Source of the DNA: Rhodospirillaceae bacterium
GTDB lineage: Bacteria > Pseudomonadota > Alphaproteobacteria > GCA-2731375
NCBI GenBank assembly: GCA_018667855.1
Contig: JABIRL010000222.1
Span: 1-47,216, forward strand
Direction: 5' to 3'
Length of the DNA stretch: 47,216 nt
Below, in pieces: positions 26,338 to 35,289 of this stretch. The translations under genes and the position numbers were made by a program. The first letter of the stretch is position 1. The number at the start of each line of letters is the position of its first letter. The notes under the pieces are model-generated. The model saw only the letters and a program-made list of their open reading frames with translations. It had not been told where the DNA came from and made no database searches.

Positions 26338-27755
26338 CCGGGCTGGCCGGGCAGGACAATGCGGAAAACCGTGCCCGCGTCATCGCTGCGGGCAAGGGAT
26401 AATTCGCCGCCATGGGCGACCACCAGTTCCTTGGCGATGGCCAGTCCAAGCCCGGTACCCCCTGCCCGCGCCGAGCCCGTGAAAGCCTCGAACAGATGCT
26501 CGCGGGCCTTGTCGGGCAGGCCGGGGCCATTGTCGCCGAATTCCATGATGATGGCGGCATCGCCGTTCTTGGCGGTCAAGGTGATCTCGCCAGCCCCTTC
26601 GCCATGGCCGCTTCCAACACTCATGGCCTGAATGGCGTTGCGGGCCAGGTTCATCAGGACACGGAATATCTGTTCGCGGTCTGCCTTCAGGGTCAACCCG
26701 TCCGGCACGTCATTACGCCAGACGATGCTGCCGTCGGCGGGAAGACCGGCATAAGCGACGGCATCATCGGCCAGTTCATGCAGGCTAACGATAACGGGGT
26801 TGGGGGGAGCTTCATCGGCGCGACCAAAACTCAGCGATTGGCTGCACAGGTTTATGGCCCGGTCGATGGACTGCATCAGGCGCGGGGCGACCTGGCGTAC
26901 GGTTGGGTCCTGCACGTCGCCCAGGCGGTCCGAGACCAATTGCGCCGTGGCCAGGATGTTGCGCAGATCATGATTAACCTTGCTGACCGCTTCGCCCAGC
27001 GCCGCCAGACGAACGCGCTGGGTCAGGGCAACACGCAGATCATCCTGCATTTGCCGTAACTCCCGTTGCGCGGTGCCGATTTCGTCGCCACGACTGCTCT
27101 CGGCGATCATGGCATTGGCATCCTCCGGCGCCTTGCGGAAGGCCACCATGGAGGCGGTGATGCGGCGCATGGGCGCGACCATCAACAGCTGCAGGGAGAG
27201 GAATACCAAGCCGGCCGTGATCAGCGAGATGACCAGGGACAACTTCATGATATTGGTCGAATAGTCGATCATCGCGGCATGCAGTTGCGCCTCGTCCACG
27301 ATGACTTCGATGCTGCCTTCCGACTTGTCGGGAAAATCGCCCCAAACCCGTAATGTCCGCTGGCCCTGGCGCAGGGTAATAAAAGCATCCATGATCAGCC
27401 GCCAGGCGGAGGCGCCGCGCAGATCATAGATCGCGTCCACTGTTGGCGGCATCTCTTCCATCAGCATCATGATGCGGGCTTCCCGCCGTTTCAGAACGAT
27501 GCCGCGGACCATGGCGTTGGCCAGCAGTTCCATCTCCAGCGGTCTGGCGACGACATTGTCCGGCGTCGCCTTCAGTGCGAGGGAGGCTAAATGGGCATCC
27601 GCGATGCGGTCTTTAAGAAAGGTCAGACGAAACAGTGAAATCGAAGGTACATAGATCAGAACCTCCGACAGCATGACGAACACGGCGGTCAGAACCAGCA
27701 ATCGGGCTGACAGGCCGCGCAGCCAAGGGGCCGGATTTTTTATGCCTTCCTGCAT
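26334..27755 (-). CDS. sensor histidine kinase
   Basis: TM + HAMP-like region, KVNHDLRNILATAQLVSDRL, LMNLARNAIQAM, FGDNGPGLP, GGTGLGLAIAKELVVAHGG. Confidence 0.9.
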   Translation of the reverse strand: MQEGIKNPAPWLRGLSARLLVLTAVFVMLSEVLIYVPSISLFRLTFLKDRIADAHLASLALKATPDNVVARPLEMELLANAMVRGIVLKRREARIMMLMEEMPPTVDAIYDLRGASAWRLIMDAFITLRQGQRTLRVWGDFPDKSEGSIEVIVDEAQLHAAMIDYSTNIMKLSLVISLITAGLVFLSLQLLMVAPMRRITASMVAFRKAPEDANAMIAESSRGDEIGTAQRELRQMQDDLRVALTQRVRLAALGEAVSKVNHDLRNILATAQLVSDRLGDVQDPTVRQVAPRLMQSIDRAINLCSQSLSFGRADEAPPNPVIVSLHELADDAVAYAGLPADGSIVWRNDVPDGLTLKADREQIFRVLMNLARNAIQAMSVGSGHGEGAGEITLTAKNGDAAIIMEFGDNGPGLPDKAREHLFEAFTGSARAGGTGLGLAIAKELVVAHGGELSLARSDDAGTVFRIVLPGQPG

Positions 27756-27787
27756 CGCCCCAAAGTAACGTATTCGTTAAGATCGCT

Positions 27788-29476
27788 CTAGCCCTGCATT
27801 GTCTTGCCACCCTGGACGACAACTTCCAGCAACACGGGGCCGTCGCTGTCATTGGCGCTACGGAAGGCGGTTTCGAAGGCGGCGCCGGTCTCGATCCGTT
27901 CCGACCGCATACCCAATGAAGCGGCAAGATCGGCGAATTCGATGGCCGGGTCCTTGAAGTCCATGGCGATGAACTGATCATTGCCGTGAAATGCCAGCAG
28001 GCGTTCCTTGATGATGCGGTAGCCACCGTTGTTGGCGATGACGAAAGTGATGGGTAGCTTCAAATGTGCCGCTGTCCACAGGGCCTGAATGGAATACATG
28101 GCGCTGCCATCACCCAGCACGGCCACGACGCGGCGATCAGGGTGGGCGATCTGTACGCCCAGGGCGGCGGCGATACCCCAGCCGATACCGCCCGATGCGT
28201 TGCCGAAATAGCCATATCGATCGCGAATAGGCAAAAACTTCAACAGGCTGCGTGTGCTGATGATGCCTTCGTCAACGACAATGGCGTTGTCGGGCAGCAG
28301 ATCCACCAGGGACATCATCAGCCAGTCCGGCTCAATCGGGCTGGCATCGGCCAAATCACCGAACTTGGCCGTCAGGTCCTGTCGCTGGGCCGACCAGTTA
28401 CGGGAGGAAAGATCAGCCAGGGAGGCCTTGGCCCGGTCCTCCAAGGCGCCGCCGCCCGTCGCGGCCAGAACCGGCAGCAGGGCCTTGACGGTCTCTTTCA
28501 CGTCCGCGCGCAGAGCCAGGTCCACGGCGTGATTCTTGCCCATCTCCCAATCGCGCTGGCCGATCTGTATGACCGTCATGTCGCCTGGCAGGGGGTCAAC
28601 CTCGCTATAGACCGACATGCGCAAAAGATCGGCGCCCAGGCAGATCAAGGTATCATGGCCGCTCAAGACGCCGCGCACGTAACCCTGGTCACGGTTCAGA
28701 CTGCCCATGAAGGCGGGGTGTTCGGTGGGGAAATGCGCCCCGTCGTTAACCGTTTGCTGATAAACCGGCGCGCCCAGCATCTCGGCCAATTGAGCAGCCT
28801 CTGCGAACGCGTCCGAGGCGACGATTTCGTGCCCCGCGACAATCACCGGCCGTTCGGCCGCCGCCAGCCGGGCGGCCAATTGTTCCAGTGCCCCATCCGA
28901 TGGCCGGGTTGCGGCATCAACCCGGGTGCATTCGCCCAGATCAATTGCCGCTTCCATATTCAGGATGTCACCGGGCAGAGAAATGAACACCGGCCCCGTG
29001 GGCGGCGTCAACGCGACCTTGGCGGCGCGGCGCATGATGCGGGGCAGATCCTCGATCCGGTTGACCTCGACCGCCCATTTGACCAGCGGTTGAGCGATGG
29101 GTACCAGCGGGGCATACAGCAACGGCTCGGTCAGGCCGTGACCCTGTTCCTGCTGCCCGGCGGTGATGATGACCGGAGAGCCGGAGAAATTCGCGGTGTA
29201 CAGCGCACCCATGGCATTACCCAGACCGGGCGCCACATGCACATTGACGGCGGCGATTTCGCCGGTGGCCCGGGCATAGCCATCCGCCATGGCGACGACA
29301 ATGGCTTCCTGCAGGCCGAGGACATAGCTGATATCGGACTGTTCCGTCATGGCATGCATGATGGGCAATTCGGTGGTGCCGGGATTGCCGAACAGCTTGG
29401 TAACGCCCTCGTCCTTCAACAGGGCAAGAAAGGCACTGCGGCCGGTGATTGAATTTCGTTTTGCTTCACTGCTCAT
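27788..29476 (-). CDS. thiamine pyrophosphate-dependent decarboxylase/synthase (benzoylformate decarboxylase/acetolactate synthase-like)
   Basis: LFGNPGTTELPIMHAM, LQEAIVVAMADGYARATG, GDGSAMYSIQALWTAAHLKLPITFVIANNGGYRII; start chosen at MSSEAK (29476). Confidence 0.85.
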   Translation of the reverse strand: MSSEAKRNSITGRSAFLALLKDEGVTKLFGNPGTTELPIMHAMTEQSDISYVLGLQEAIVVAMADGYARATGEIAAVNVHVAPGLGNAMGALYTANFSGSPVIITAGQQEQGHGLTEPLLYAPLVPIAQPLVKWAVEVNRIEDLPRIMRRAAKVALTPPTGPVFISLPGDILNMEAAIDLGECTRVDAATRPSDGALEQLAARLAAAERPVIVAGHEIVASDAFAEAAQLAEMLGAPVYQQTVNDGAHFPTEHPAFMGSLNRDQGYVRGVLSGHDTLICLGADLLRMSVYSEVDPLPGDMTVIQIGQRDWEMGKNHAVDLALRADVKETVKALLPVLAATGGGALEDRAKASLADLSSRNWSAQRQDLTAKFGDLADASPIEPDWLMMSLVDLLPDNAIVVDEGIISTRSLLKFLPIRDRYGYFGNASGGIGWGIAAALGVQIAHPDRRVVAVLGDGSAMYSIQALWTAAHLKLPITFVIANNGGYRIIKERLLAFHGNDQFIAMDFKDPAIEFADLAASLGMRSERIETGAAFETAFRSANDSDGPVLLEVVVQGGKTMQG

Positions 29477-29492
29477 GTCTCGTCCCATCGCC

Positions 29493-30419
29493 TTAATCGT
29501 TGTCGCCTTCACCATTATTGCTCCCACCATCGCGGGGCGCGACCTGACAGGCCGCCAATTCTTCCAAAATCGTAACCACGGCGCTGTGGTCGGCCTTGGC
29601 CTTGCCGCGGGCGTTGAGGGCGTTGTAAAGGCTCTCGGCCGTGGCCGCCAAAGGCAGGACAACACCAAGGTCCCGGGCGGCGGACAGCACCACGTTTAGA
29701 TCTTTTTGCTGTAATTCGGCGCGGAAGCCCGGTTCGAAATTCCCCTCCAGCATGCGCGCGCCGTGGTTCTCCAGGATCATCGAGGATGCCGCCCCGCCCA
29801 TCAGGGCCTGGCGGACTTTGGCGGGATCCGCGCCGGCCTTGGCAGCCAGCACCAGGGCCTCGGCCACCGCCTGCACGGTGACGCCGACAATGATCTGATT
29901 GGCGGCCTTGCAGACCTGGCCATCGCCGTTGCGGGTACCGATCAGGGTCACCGTGCCGCCCATCAACTCGAACAGCGGCATGGCGCTATCGAAGGCTGCC
30001 TGGGGTCCGCCCACCATGATGGTCAGCGTGGCGTTTACCGCCCCGATACTGCCGCCCGAAACCGGCGCATCAAGATATTCGGAACCCAGGGCATTGATGC
30101 GGGCGGCAAAATTCGTGGTCGCCGTGGGCGAGATCGAACTCATATCGACCACCAGCTGTCCGGCGCCCAGACCTTGCGCCACGCCATCGGGGGCGAACAG
30201 CGCGGCCTGTACGTCAGGGGTGTCGGGGACCATCAAGATCACGATCTCGGAGGCTTCGGCAACCGCGCGGCCGCTATCGCAGGCAACCGCGCCGGCTTTC
30301 AACAAATCCGGCGGCAGGACCGGCGCCAGATCATGGAGGAAAAGTTCATGTCCGCCATTTTGCAGATGTCCGGCCATGGGCGCACCCATGATCCCCAACC
30401 CAACAAAGCCCACCTTCAT
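29493..30419 (-). CDS. NAD(P)-dependent beta-hydroxyacid dehydrogenase (3-hydroxyisobutyrate dehydrogenase/tartronate semialdehyde reductase family)
   Basis: MKVGFVGLGIMGAPMAGHL, YLDAPVSGGSIGAVNATLTIMVGG, GDGQVCKAANQIIVGVTVQAVAEALVLAAKAG. Confidence 0.9.
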   Translation of the reverse strand: MKVGFVGLGIMGAPMAGHLQNGGHELFLHDLAPVLPPDLLKAGAVACDSGRAVAEASEIVILMVPDTPDVQAALFAPDGVAQGLGAGQLVVDMSSISPTATTNFAARINALGSEYLDAPVSGGSIGAVNATLTIMVGGPQAAFDSAMPLFELMGGTVTLIGTRNGDGQVCKAANQIIVGVTVQAVAEALVLAAKAGADPAKVRQALMGGAASSMILENHGARMLEGNFEPGFRAELQQKDLNVVLSAARDLGVVLPLAATAESLYNALNARGKAKADHSAVVTILEELAACQVAPRDGGSNNGEGDND

Positions 30420-30533
30420 GCACGTCTCCTTATCCGAATAGCCCCGTATTCCGGCGTGACCGGAATGCCATATGCGGCCATATGCAATGGAATAGCCTGA
30501 ACCAGACAATTTAGGCCGGAAAGTTTTGGGCCG

Positions 30534-30569
30534 GAAAAAAATAGGGGATCGCCTTTTTTGGCGATCCCC
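30534..30569 (-). terminator. strong Rho-independent terminator (potentially bidirectional)
   Basis: GGGGATCGCC-TTTTTT-GGCGATCCCC perfect 10-bp stem; minus-strand T-run TATTTTTTT; plus strand also followed by TTTTTTTATTTTT. Confidence 0.85.
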
Positions 30570-30732
30570 CGACACTTTTTTTATTTTTGCCTCAACCTGT
30601 CAGACTCGCGTCCGTAGGGGCAGGACTCTATGTTCGGGCACTCTATCAGGTCAAGCGGAAAACAACCGATCCTCGACAAAATAATGCCCCTGGCGCCGTC
30701 GGCCCCCAGTGTTAGCTCAAGCGCCCTGAAAA
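30540..30732 (-). ncRNA. candidate ~190-nt structured small RNA
   Basis: Minus-strand promoter-like TTGTCA (30762-30767)-N17-CATATT (30739-30744), strong minus-strand terminator at 30534-30569, no convincing ORF, internal complementary segments (AGGGGCA/TGCCCCT; TTGACCTG/CAGGTTGA). Confidence 0.4.
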
Positions 30733-30736
30733 CCGC

Positions 30737-30764
30737 CAAATATGGTGTGACAAATATGGTGTGA
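30737..30764. repeat. tandem direct repeat (CAAATATGGTGTGA)x2
   Basis: Two exact adjacent 14-bp copies, 30737-30750 and 30751-30764. Confidence 0.9.
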
Positions 30765-30765
30765 C

Positions 30766-30798
30766 AAAAAAAAGAGCCGCCCGTTTTGGGGGCGGCTC
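30766..30798 (-). terminator. Rho-independent terminator
   Basis: GAGCCGCCC (30774-30782) and GGGCGGCTC (30790-30798), 9-bp perfect stem, 8 T on minus strand. Confidence 0.8.
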
Positions 30799-31150
30799 CG
30801 AGTCAACAGGGAGGCGTCAACAGATCGGAAGAACCAATCTGGAGGATGACAGGGTGTGTGTGTCATCACGGTTCAACATAGTGAAAAAGTGTTAACAAAG
30901 TACTAACGACAACCCTTTATGGATAATTTTTTTCAAATGCGTAAATGTCTGGTCAATAGCTGGGGATTGGGGATAATACCGCGATGCCAATTCGCCCGAC
31001 TTTTGTTCCATACCTACTTTGCGCGGCTGCCGATTCCGCTTTGTCGGAACCAAGTAGCTTCGCGAAAACTATTGCTGGCGACAGTCTAGAGCATTTCCGG
31101 GTAATTCTGATTGTTTCTTTGCCGCCTGTTGATAAGGCGTCGGCCAAACC

Positions 31151-32623
31151 ATGAAATTGGTGTCGCGAACCTTTGCCGTCCTGATGTTATTTGGCTTATG
31201 GGGGTGTCTTGGCGTTGATCTTAAGATGCCCCTGCCGGATGTGAAAAGCCTGTCGAAACTGGCCGACATGGCCAACCCCGTGGAACGAAAAATCGAATGG
31301 CAGTCGCCTCTGTTGCAACAACATCATTTGGTTGGGCGAATTTGGCGACCGATCGATGGCCGTTTCGTGGATGAGGATACTTTGGTCGAGGATCTGGTCC
31401 GCTCGGCCTTTATCCTGCTGGGCGAAAAACATGACAATCCCGATCACCACCTGTTGCAGGCCGAACTGATCGAAGAGTTGACGGACGAAGGCCGCCGACC
31501 GGCGGTGGTCTGGGAAATGATCTCGGAAACCCGGCAACCAATTCTTGATCGTTTCCACGCGGAATTGTCCGATGATACTGCCGCCCTGGGTGCGGCCCTG
31601 GGCTGGGATGTTTCCGGCTGGCCGGCCTGGGCGCTGTATGAACCGATCGCGGAGGCGGCAATGGAGGACAAACTGCCCATGTATGGCGGCGGTTTGCCCA
31701 AGCTCGTCGTGCGCGCCCTGGCCCGCGGCAGGCCGTCTTTTGAATTCGCCAGGCGCCGGCGTATTCTGGGCCTGCATGTTCCCATGGCCAAGGAACTTCG
31801 GGCCCGCAGCATGGAACAATTATTCCAGGGTCATTGTGAATTGATGGCCCGGAAATCACTGGTCCCTTTGTTTAACGTGCAACGGGCCCGGGATGCCGTA
31901 TTCGCCGAGCATATGTTGAGCAATGGCGCCCGCGACGGCGCCATCCTGATCGCGGGAAATGGACATGTACGAAAGGACTTGGGCGTATCGCTGTTCCTGC
32001 GTGGCCATCAACCGGGCGTCCGAATTACCACGGTGGCCTTTGTCGAGGTCCAGGACGAGATGCTGGATCCGCTTGACTATGGCGAAATATTTTCGGCTCC
32101 CGTGCTGCCCTTTGACTATGTCTGGTTTACGCCCCGGTTCGACGACAAGGACCCCTGCATTGCATTACGTAAGAAATGGGGTAAATCGAAGAAGCCGGCA
32201 TCGGAAAAAACGGCACCTGAAAAAACGTTGAAATCCAAAACAGATGCGGAAGCGGAACCAAAAGCCGAACCAAGACCGGAACAAAAATCGGAACCAAACG
32301 CGGATGGGCCCCTCGAAACGTCGACGCCCATCACCGTCAAGCCCGAAGAACCGGCGCAAAAGGACGAAAAACCAATTGAATCAGTGACGGAACCGAACGA
32401 ATTCGATCACACAAATCCGGAAGAGATGAATTTCGACGAAATGAAATTCGACCAGCCGGATCCCGAGAAGGCGGGCGCGGAGATCATGGACCCTGAAAAA
32501 GCCGCCGTTGAAAAGGCGGGGGCCGATGAAACCGATTCCGACGAAACCGATTCCGACGAAAGTGCGGATCAGACAAATACACCGCTGCCGCCCGTACCCC
32601 GATCAAAACCGCCCCGGCCATAG
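31151..32623 (+). CDS. ChaN family lipoprotein (heme-binding-like) with long acidic C-terminal tail
   Basis: Lipobox LFGLWGC; FILLGEKHDNPDHHLLQAELIEEL, PAVVWEMIS, ILIAGNGHVRKDLGVSLFL; charged P/E/K/D-rich tail. Confidence 0.8.
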   Translation: MKLVSRTFAVLMLFGLWGCLGVDLKMPLPDVKSLSKLADMANPVERKIEWQSPLLQQHHLVGRIWRPIDGRFVDEDTLVEDLVRSAFILLGEKHDNPDHHLLQAELIEELTDEGRRPAVVWEMISETRQPILDRFHAELSDDTAALGAALGWDVSGWPAWALYEPIAEAAMEDKLPMYGGGLPKLVVRALARGRPSFEFARRRRILGLHVPMAKELRARSMEQLFQGHCELMARKSLVPLFNVQRARDAVFAEHMLSNGARDGAILIAGNGHVRKDLGVSLFLRGHQPGVRITTVAFVEVQDEMLDPLDYGEIFSAPVLPFDYVWFTPRFDDKDPCIALRKKWGKSKKPASEKTAPEKTLKSKTDAEAEPKAEPRPEQKSEPNADGPLETSTPITVKPEEPAQKDEKPIESVTEPNEFDHTNPEEMNFDEMKFDQPDPEKAGAEIMDPEKAAVEKAGADETDSDETDSDESADQTNTPLPPVPRSKPPRP

Positions 32624-32662
32624 GAACCAATACCTAGGTCGAATCTTGGATCGAATTTTGCG

Positions 32663-32845
32663 TCAAACCTTGAAGACCGCGTCCGCCGCGCCGCGCGCAT
32701 CCTGTTTCGTGGCGATCACCTCCCGAACGCGGGCAATTTCCGCCTCCATCTCGGCAATGTAATCGCCCAATTGTTCAAGGGACATCATTTGCAGATCGGG
32801 TTTTCCCGGCGGCGTTTGTGGTGGTTCCAAATCATCGGTATCCAT
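32663..32845 (-). CDS. DUF1192 domain-containing protein
   Basis: MDTDDLEPP...LQMMSLEQLGDYIAEMEAEIARVREVIATKQ. Confidence 0.8.
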   Translation of the reverse strand: MDTDDLEPPQTPPGKPDLQMMSLEQLGDYIAEMEAEIARVREVIATKQDARGAADAVFKV

Positions 32846-32926
32846 GGATCCCTCATGCCATTGCCAAGCGACGGATATCATATTAGATCAGGGTCCCGCT
32901 CTTCCGCAAATAATTGAGAATTTTTC

Positions 32927-33928
32927 ATGACCACGTTCCCGGAAAACATGACCGCCATCGAAATCGCCGAATTTGGTCCTCCCGACGGTTTGCGGCCGAC
33001 CCAGCGCCCCACGCCCCAGGCACAACATGGTGAAGTCCTGATCAAGGTCGCCGCCGCCGGCATCAACCGCCCCGATGTCATGCAGCGCACCGGCAACTAT
33101 CCCCCGCCGCCCGGTGCATCGGACATTCCGGGTCTGGAAGTCGCGGGCGAAGTGGTGCAGGTCGGTCCCGGCGTGGACAATCTGGCGTTGGGCGACACTG
33201 TATGCGCCCTGGTGGCGGGCGGCGGATATGCCGAGTATTGCCCGGCCCCCGCCGTATTGTGCCTGCCCGTGCCGACGAAGTTGAGCTTCACCGAGGCGGC
33301 CGCCTTGCCGGAGACATTCTTTACCGTTTGGACGAACCTGTTCCAGCGGGGCGGATTGCAGGGCGGTGAAAGTATTTTGATCCACGGCGGGTCCTCGGGC
33401 ATCGGTACCACGGCGATACAACTGGCCAAGGCTTTTGGCGCCCGGGTCTTCGCCACGGCGGGCAACGATGAAAAGTGCCGGGCCTGTGAAAAACTGGGCG
33501 CCGAACGGGCCATCAACTACCGGAACGAAGATTTCGCCGCCGTCATCGCGGATGCGACCTCGGGCCAGGGGGTGGATCTGATCCTCGACATGGTGGGGGG
33601 CGACTATGTCAAACCCAATATCAATTCCCTGGCCGTGGAAGGGCGTTTGGTGCAGATCGCCACATTGCATGGGCCGAAGGTCCCGGATTTCAACATTCTG
33701 CCGATCATGATGAAACGGTTGACCTTGACCGGTTCCACCCTGCGGCCGCGCACCGTGGCACAAAAGGCTGTCATAGCCGACGAACTGCGTGCCAAGGTCT
33801 GGCCGCTTCTCGAAACCGGTGCCGTAGGCCCGGTGATGGATCAAAGTTTTGCCCTGGCCGAGGCGGCGGCCGCGCACAGCCGCATGGAAGGCAGCGAACA
33901 TATTGGCAAAATCGTCCTGACCGTTTAG
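32927..33928 (+). CDS. NAD(P)H-quinone oxidoreductase, zinc-type MDR family (PIG3-like)
   Basis: VAAAGINRPDVMQRTGNYPPPPGASDIPGLEVAGEVV, ILIHGGSSGIGTTAIQLAKAFGARVFATAG. Confidence 0.92.
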   Translation: MTTFPENMTAIEIAEFGPPDGLRPTQRPTPQAQHGEVLIKVAAAGINRPDVMQRTGNYPPPPGASDIPGLEVAGEVVQVGPGVDNLALGDTVCALVAGGGYAEYCPAPAVLCLPVPTKLSFTEAAALPETFFTVWTNLFQRGGLQGGESILIHGGSSGIGTTAIQLAKAFGARVFATAGNDEKCRACEKLGAERAINYRNEDFAAVIADATSGQGVDLILDMVGGDYVKPNINSLAVEGRLVQIATLHGPKVPDFNILPIMMKRLTLTGSTLRPRTVAQKAVIADELRAKVWPLLETGAVGPVMDQSFALAEAAAAHSRMEGSEHIGKIVLTV

Positions 33929-34080
33929 TTCGCGTTAGCCGTTTGCGTCTTGGCGTAAGCACGTTATATAGGGGCTATTGGAACAATTTTGATTAGCGCG
34001 GTCCTTGGCGAAGCATGGTTTGAGTGCCCACCCCTTGGTCAAGGCGGCTGCTATCTAGTGTCATTGCCAGGAGTCAAAAA

Positions 34081-34878
34081 ATGACTGATGTATTGATGCC
34101 GAAGGCGACGGCTGTTTGGTTGGTTGATAACACCACCCTGACATTTGATCAGATCGCCTCGTTCTGTAATCTGCATGCCCTGGAGGTTCAGGGCATAGCC
34201 GATGGCGAGGTGGCGGCTGGCATAAAGGGCCTGGACCCCATTGCAACCGGGCAGCTATCGCAGGACGAGATCGACCGTTGCACCCGTGATGCCGCGCAAC
34301 GGCTGCGCCGCTCGGATGCCCGTTTGCGCGAAACCCAACGGCGCAGCAAGGGGCCGCGTTACACGCCCCTCTCGCGGCGCCAGGACCGTCCCAACGCCAT
34401 TGCCTGGCTGGTGCGCTACCATCCGGAACTGACCGATGCCCAGGTCTCCAAACTGGTTGGCACCACCAAGCAGACGATTAACGCGGTGCGTGACCGAACC
34501 CACTGGAATATTTCGAATATTACGCCCCAGGACCCGGTCACGCTGGGGCTGAGCAGCCAGGTGGACCTGGACAGCGCGGTGCAAAAGGCCCAGGACAAGT
34601 TGGAGAAGCAACAGGCCAAGGCCGAAAAGGAACTGGCCAAGAAACGCGCGGCAAATCTTTCGGCGGCCGAAGAATCCGGCCAACCATCGGCCCAGCCGTC
34701 GGACGAGCCGTCGGACGAACCTGAAACCGCCGCCGATCCCGTTCCCGAGACCGGAGCGGAACCTTCGCCCGAACCTGAAGTTGAGCCATCACTGGAAAAC
34801 ACTTTCGGCGACAGCGGAGAGGTTGAGGCACCGGCCGAGGATGAGGCCCCCAAGGTCGAGGACGTCTTCGGCAACTAA
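34081..34878 (+). CDS. trcR: DUF1013 protein, cell cycle transcriptional regulator TrcR
   Basis: MPKATAVWLVDNTTLTFDQIASFCNLHALEVQGIADGEVAAGIKGLDPIATGQLSQDEI...NAIAWLVRYHPELTDAQVSKLVGTTKQTINAVRDRTHWN; acidic tail. Confidence 0.9.
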   Translation: MTDVLMPKATAVWLVDNTTLTFDQIASFCNLHALEVQGIADGEVAAGIKGLDPIATGQLSQDEIDRCTRDAAQRLRRSDARLRETQRRSKGPRYTPLSRRQDRPNAIAWLVRYHPELTDAQVSKLVGTTKQTINAVRDRTHWNISNITPQDPVTLGLSSQVDLDSAVQKAQDKLEKQQAKAEKELAKKRAANLSAAEESGQPSAQPSDEPSDEPETAADPVPETGAEPSPEPEVEPSLENTFGDSGEVEAPAEDEAPKVEDVFGN

Positions 34879-34986
34879 TCAATTTCCGCGAATGTCGGCC
34901 CAGGAATGTTTTCGGCGGCGCATCGCAACCTTAATTCGCACGTTAAAGGCCTTGCGCCCTGCGGCAACATAAATGGAGATCGGGCC

Positions 34987-35217
34987 ATGGCTCGCAAGAA
35001 ACCCAAGGGCAAAAGCGCCGCGTTCATGACATTCAATGTCACCTATAAAGATGGCTCGGTCACGTCCAACCGGCGGATTGCGAGTGAACTTTTGGATCAG
35101 TCTTTTGGCGATTCCATACAGGATCTGGCCCGTACCGCGATTGAGAATCAGGACAGCGAAATTGCCCGCCGGTCCGGCCAGCGGCGGGCCAAGATCGAAT
35201 CCATCGACCGGGTTTGA
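34987..35217 (+). CDS. conserved hypothetical protein (76 aa)
   Basis: MARKKPKGKSAAFMTFNVTYKDGSVTSNRRIASELLDQSFGDSIQDLARTAIENQDSEIARRSGQ; good coding potential downstream of trcR. Confidence 0.6.
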   Translation: MARKKPKGKSAAFMTFNVTYKDGSVTSNRRIASELLDQSFGDSIQDLARTAIENQDSEIARRSGQRRAKIESIDRV

Positions 35218-35289
35218 ACCGCGCCGACCTTGGCATTGGCTGAAAGAGACCATATATCTATTCATAGGTAGGTAAATGGAAAGCCGTCT

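Noticed and set aside
28064-29452. 462-aa plus-strand ORF antisense to the TPP enzyme
   Set aside because: Composition (H/Q/G-rich) typical of antisense shadow frames; real gene is on the minus strand
27788-30419. TPP enzyme + beta-hydroxyacid dehydrogenase pair considered as glyoxylate carboligase (gcl-glxR) pathway
   Set aside because: The TPP enzyme keeps the usual activating Glu region (LQEAIVVAMADGYAR) and an FGNPGTTELP start like benzoylformate decarboxylase; Gcl lacks that Glu, so the assignment is not supported
30830-30842. AGATCGGAAGA resembles the start of an Illumina adapter
   Set aside because: Only 11 nt match and the sequence then diverges (ACC instead of GCG); probably chance, no assembly artefact claimed
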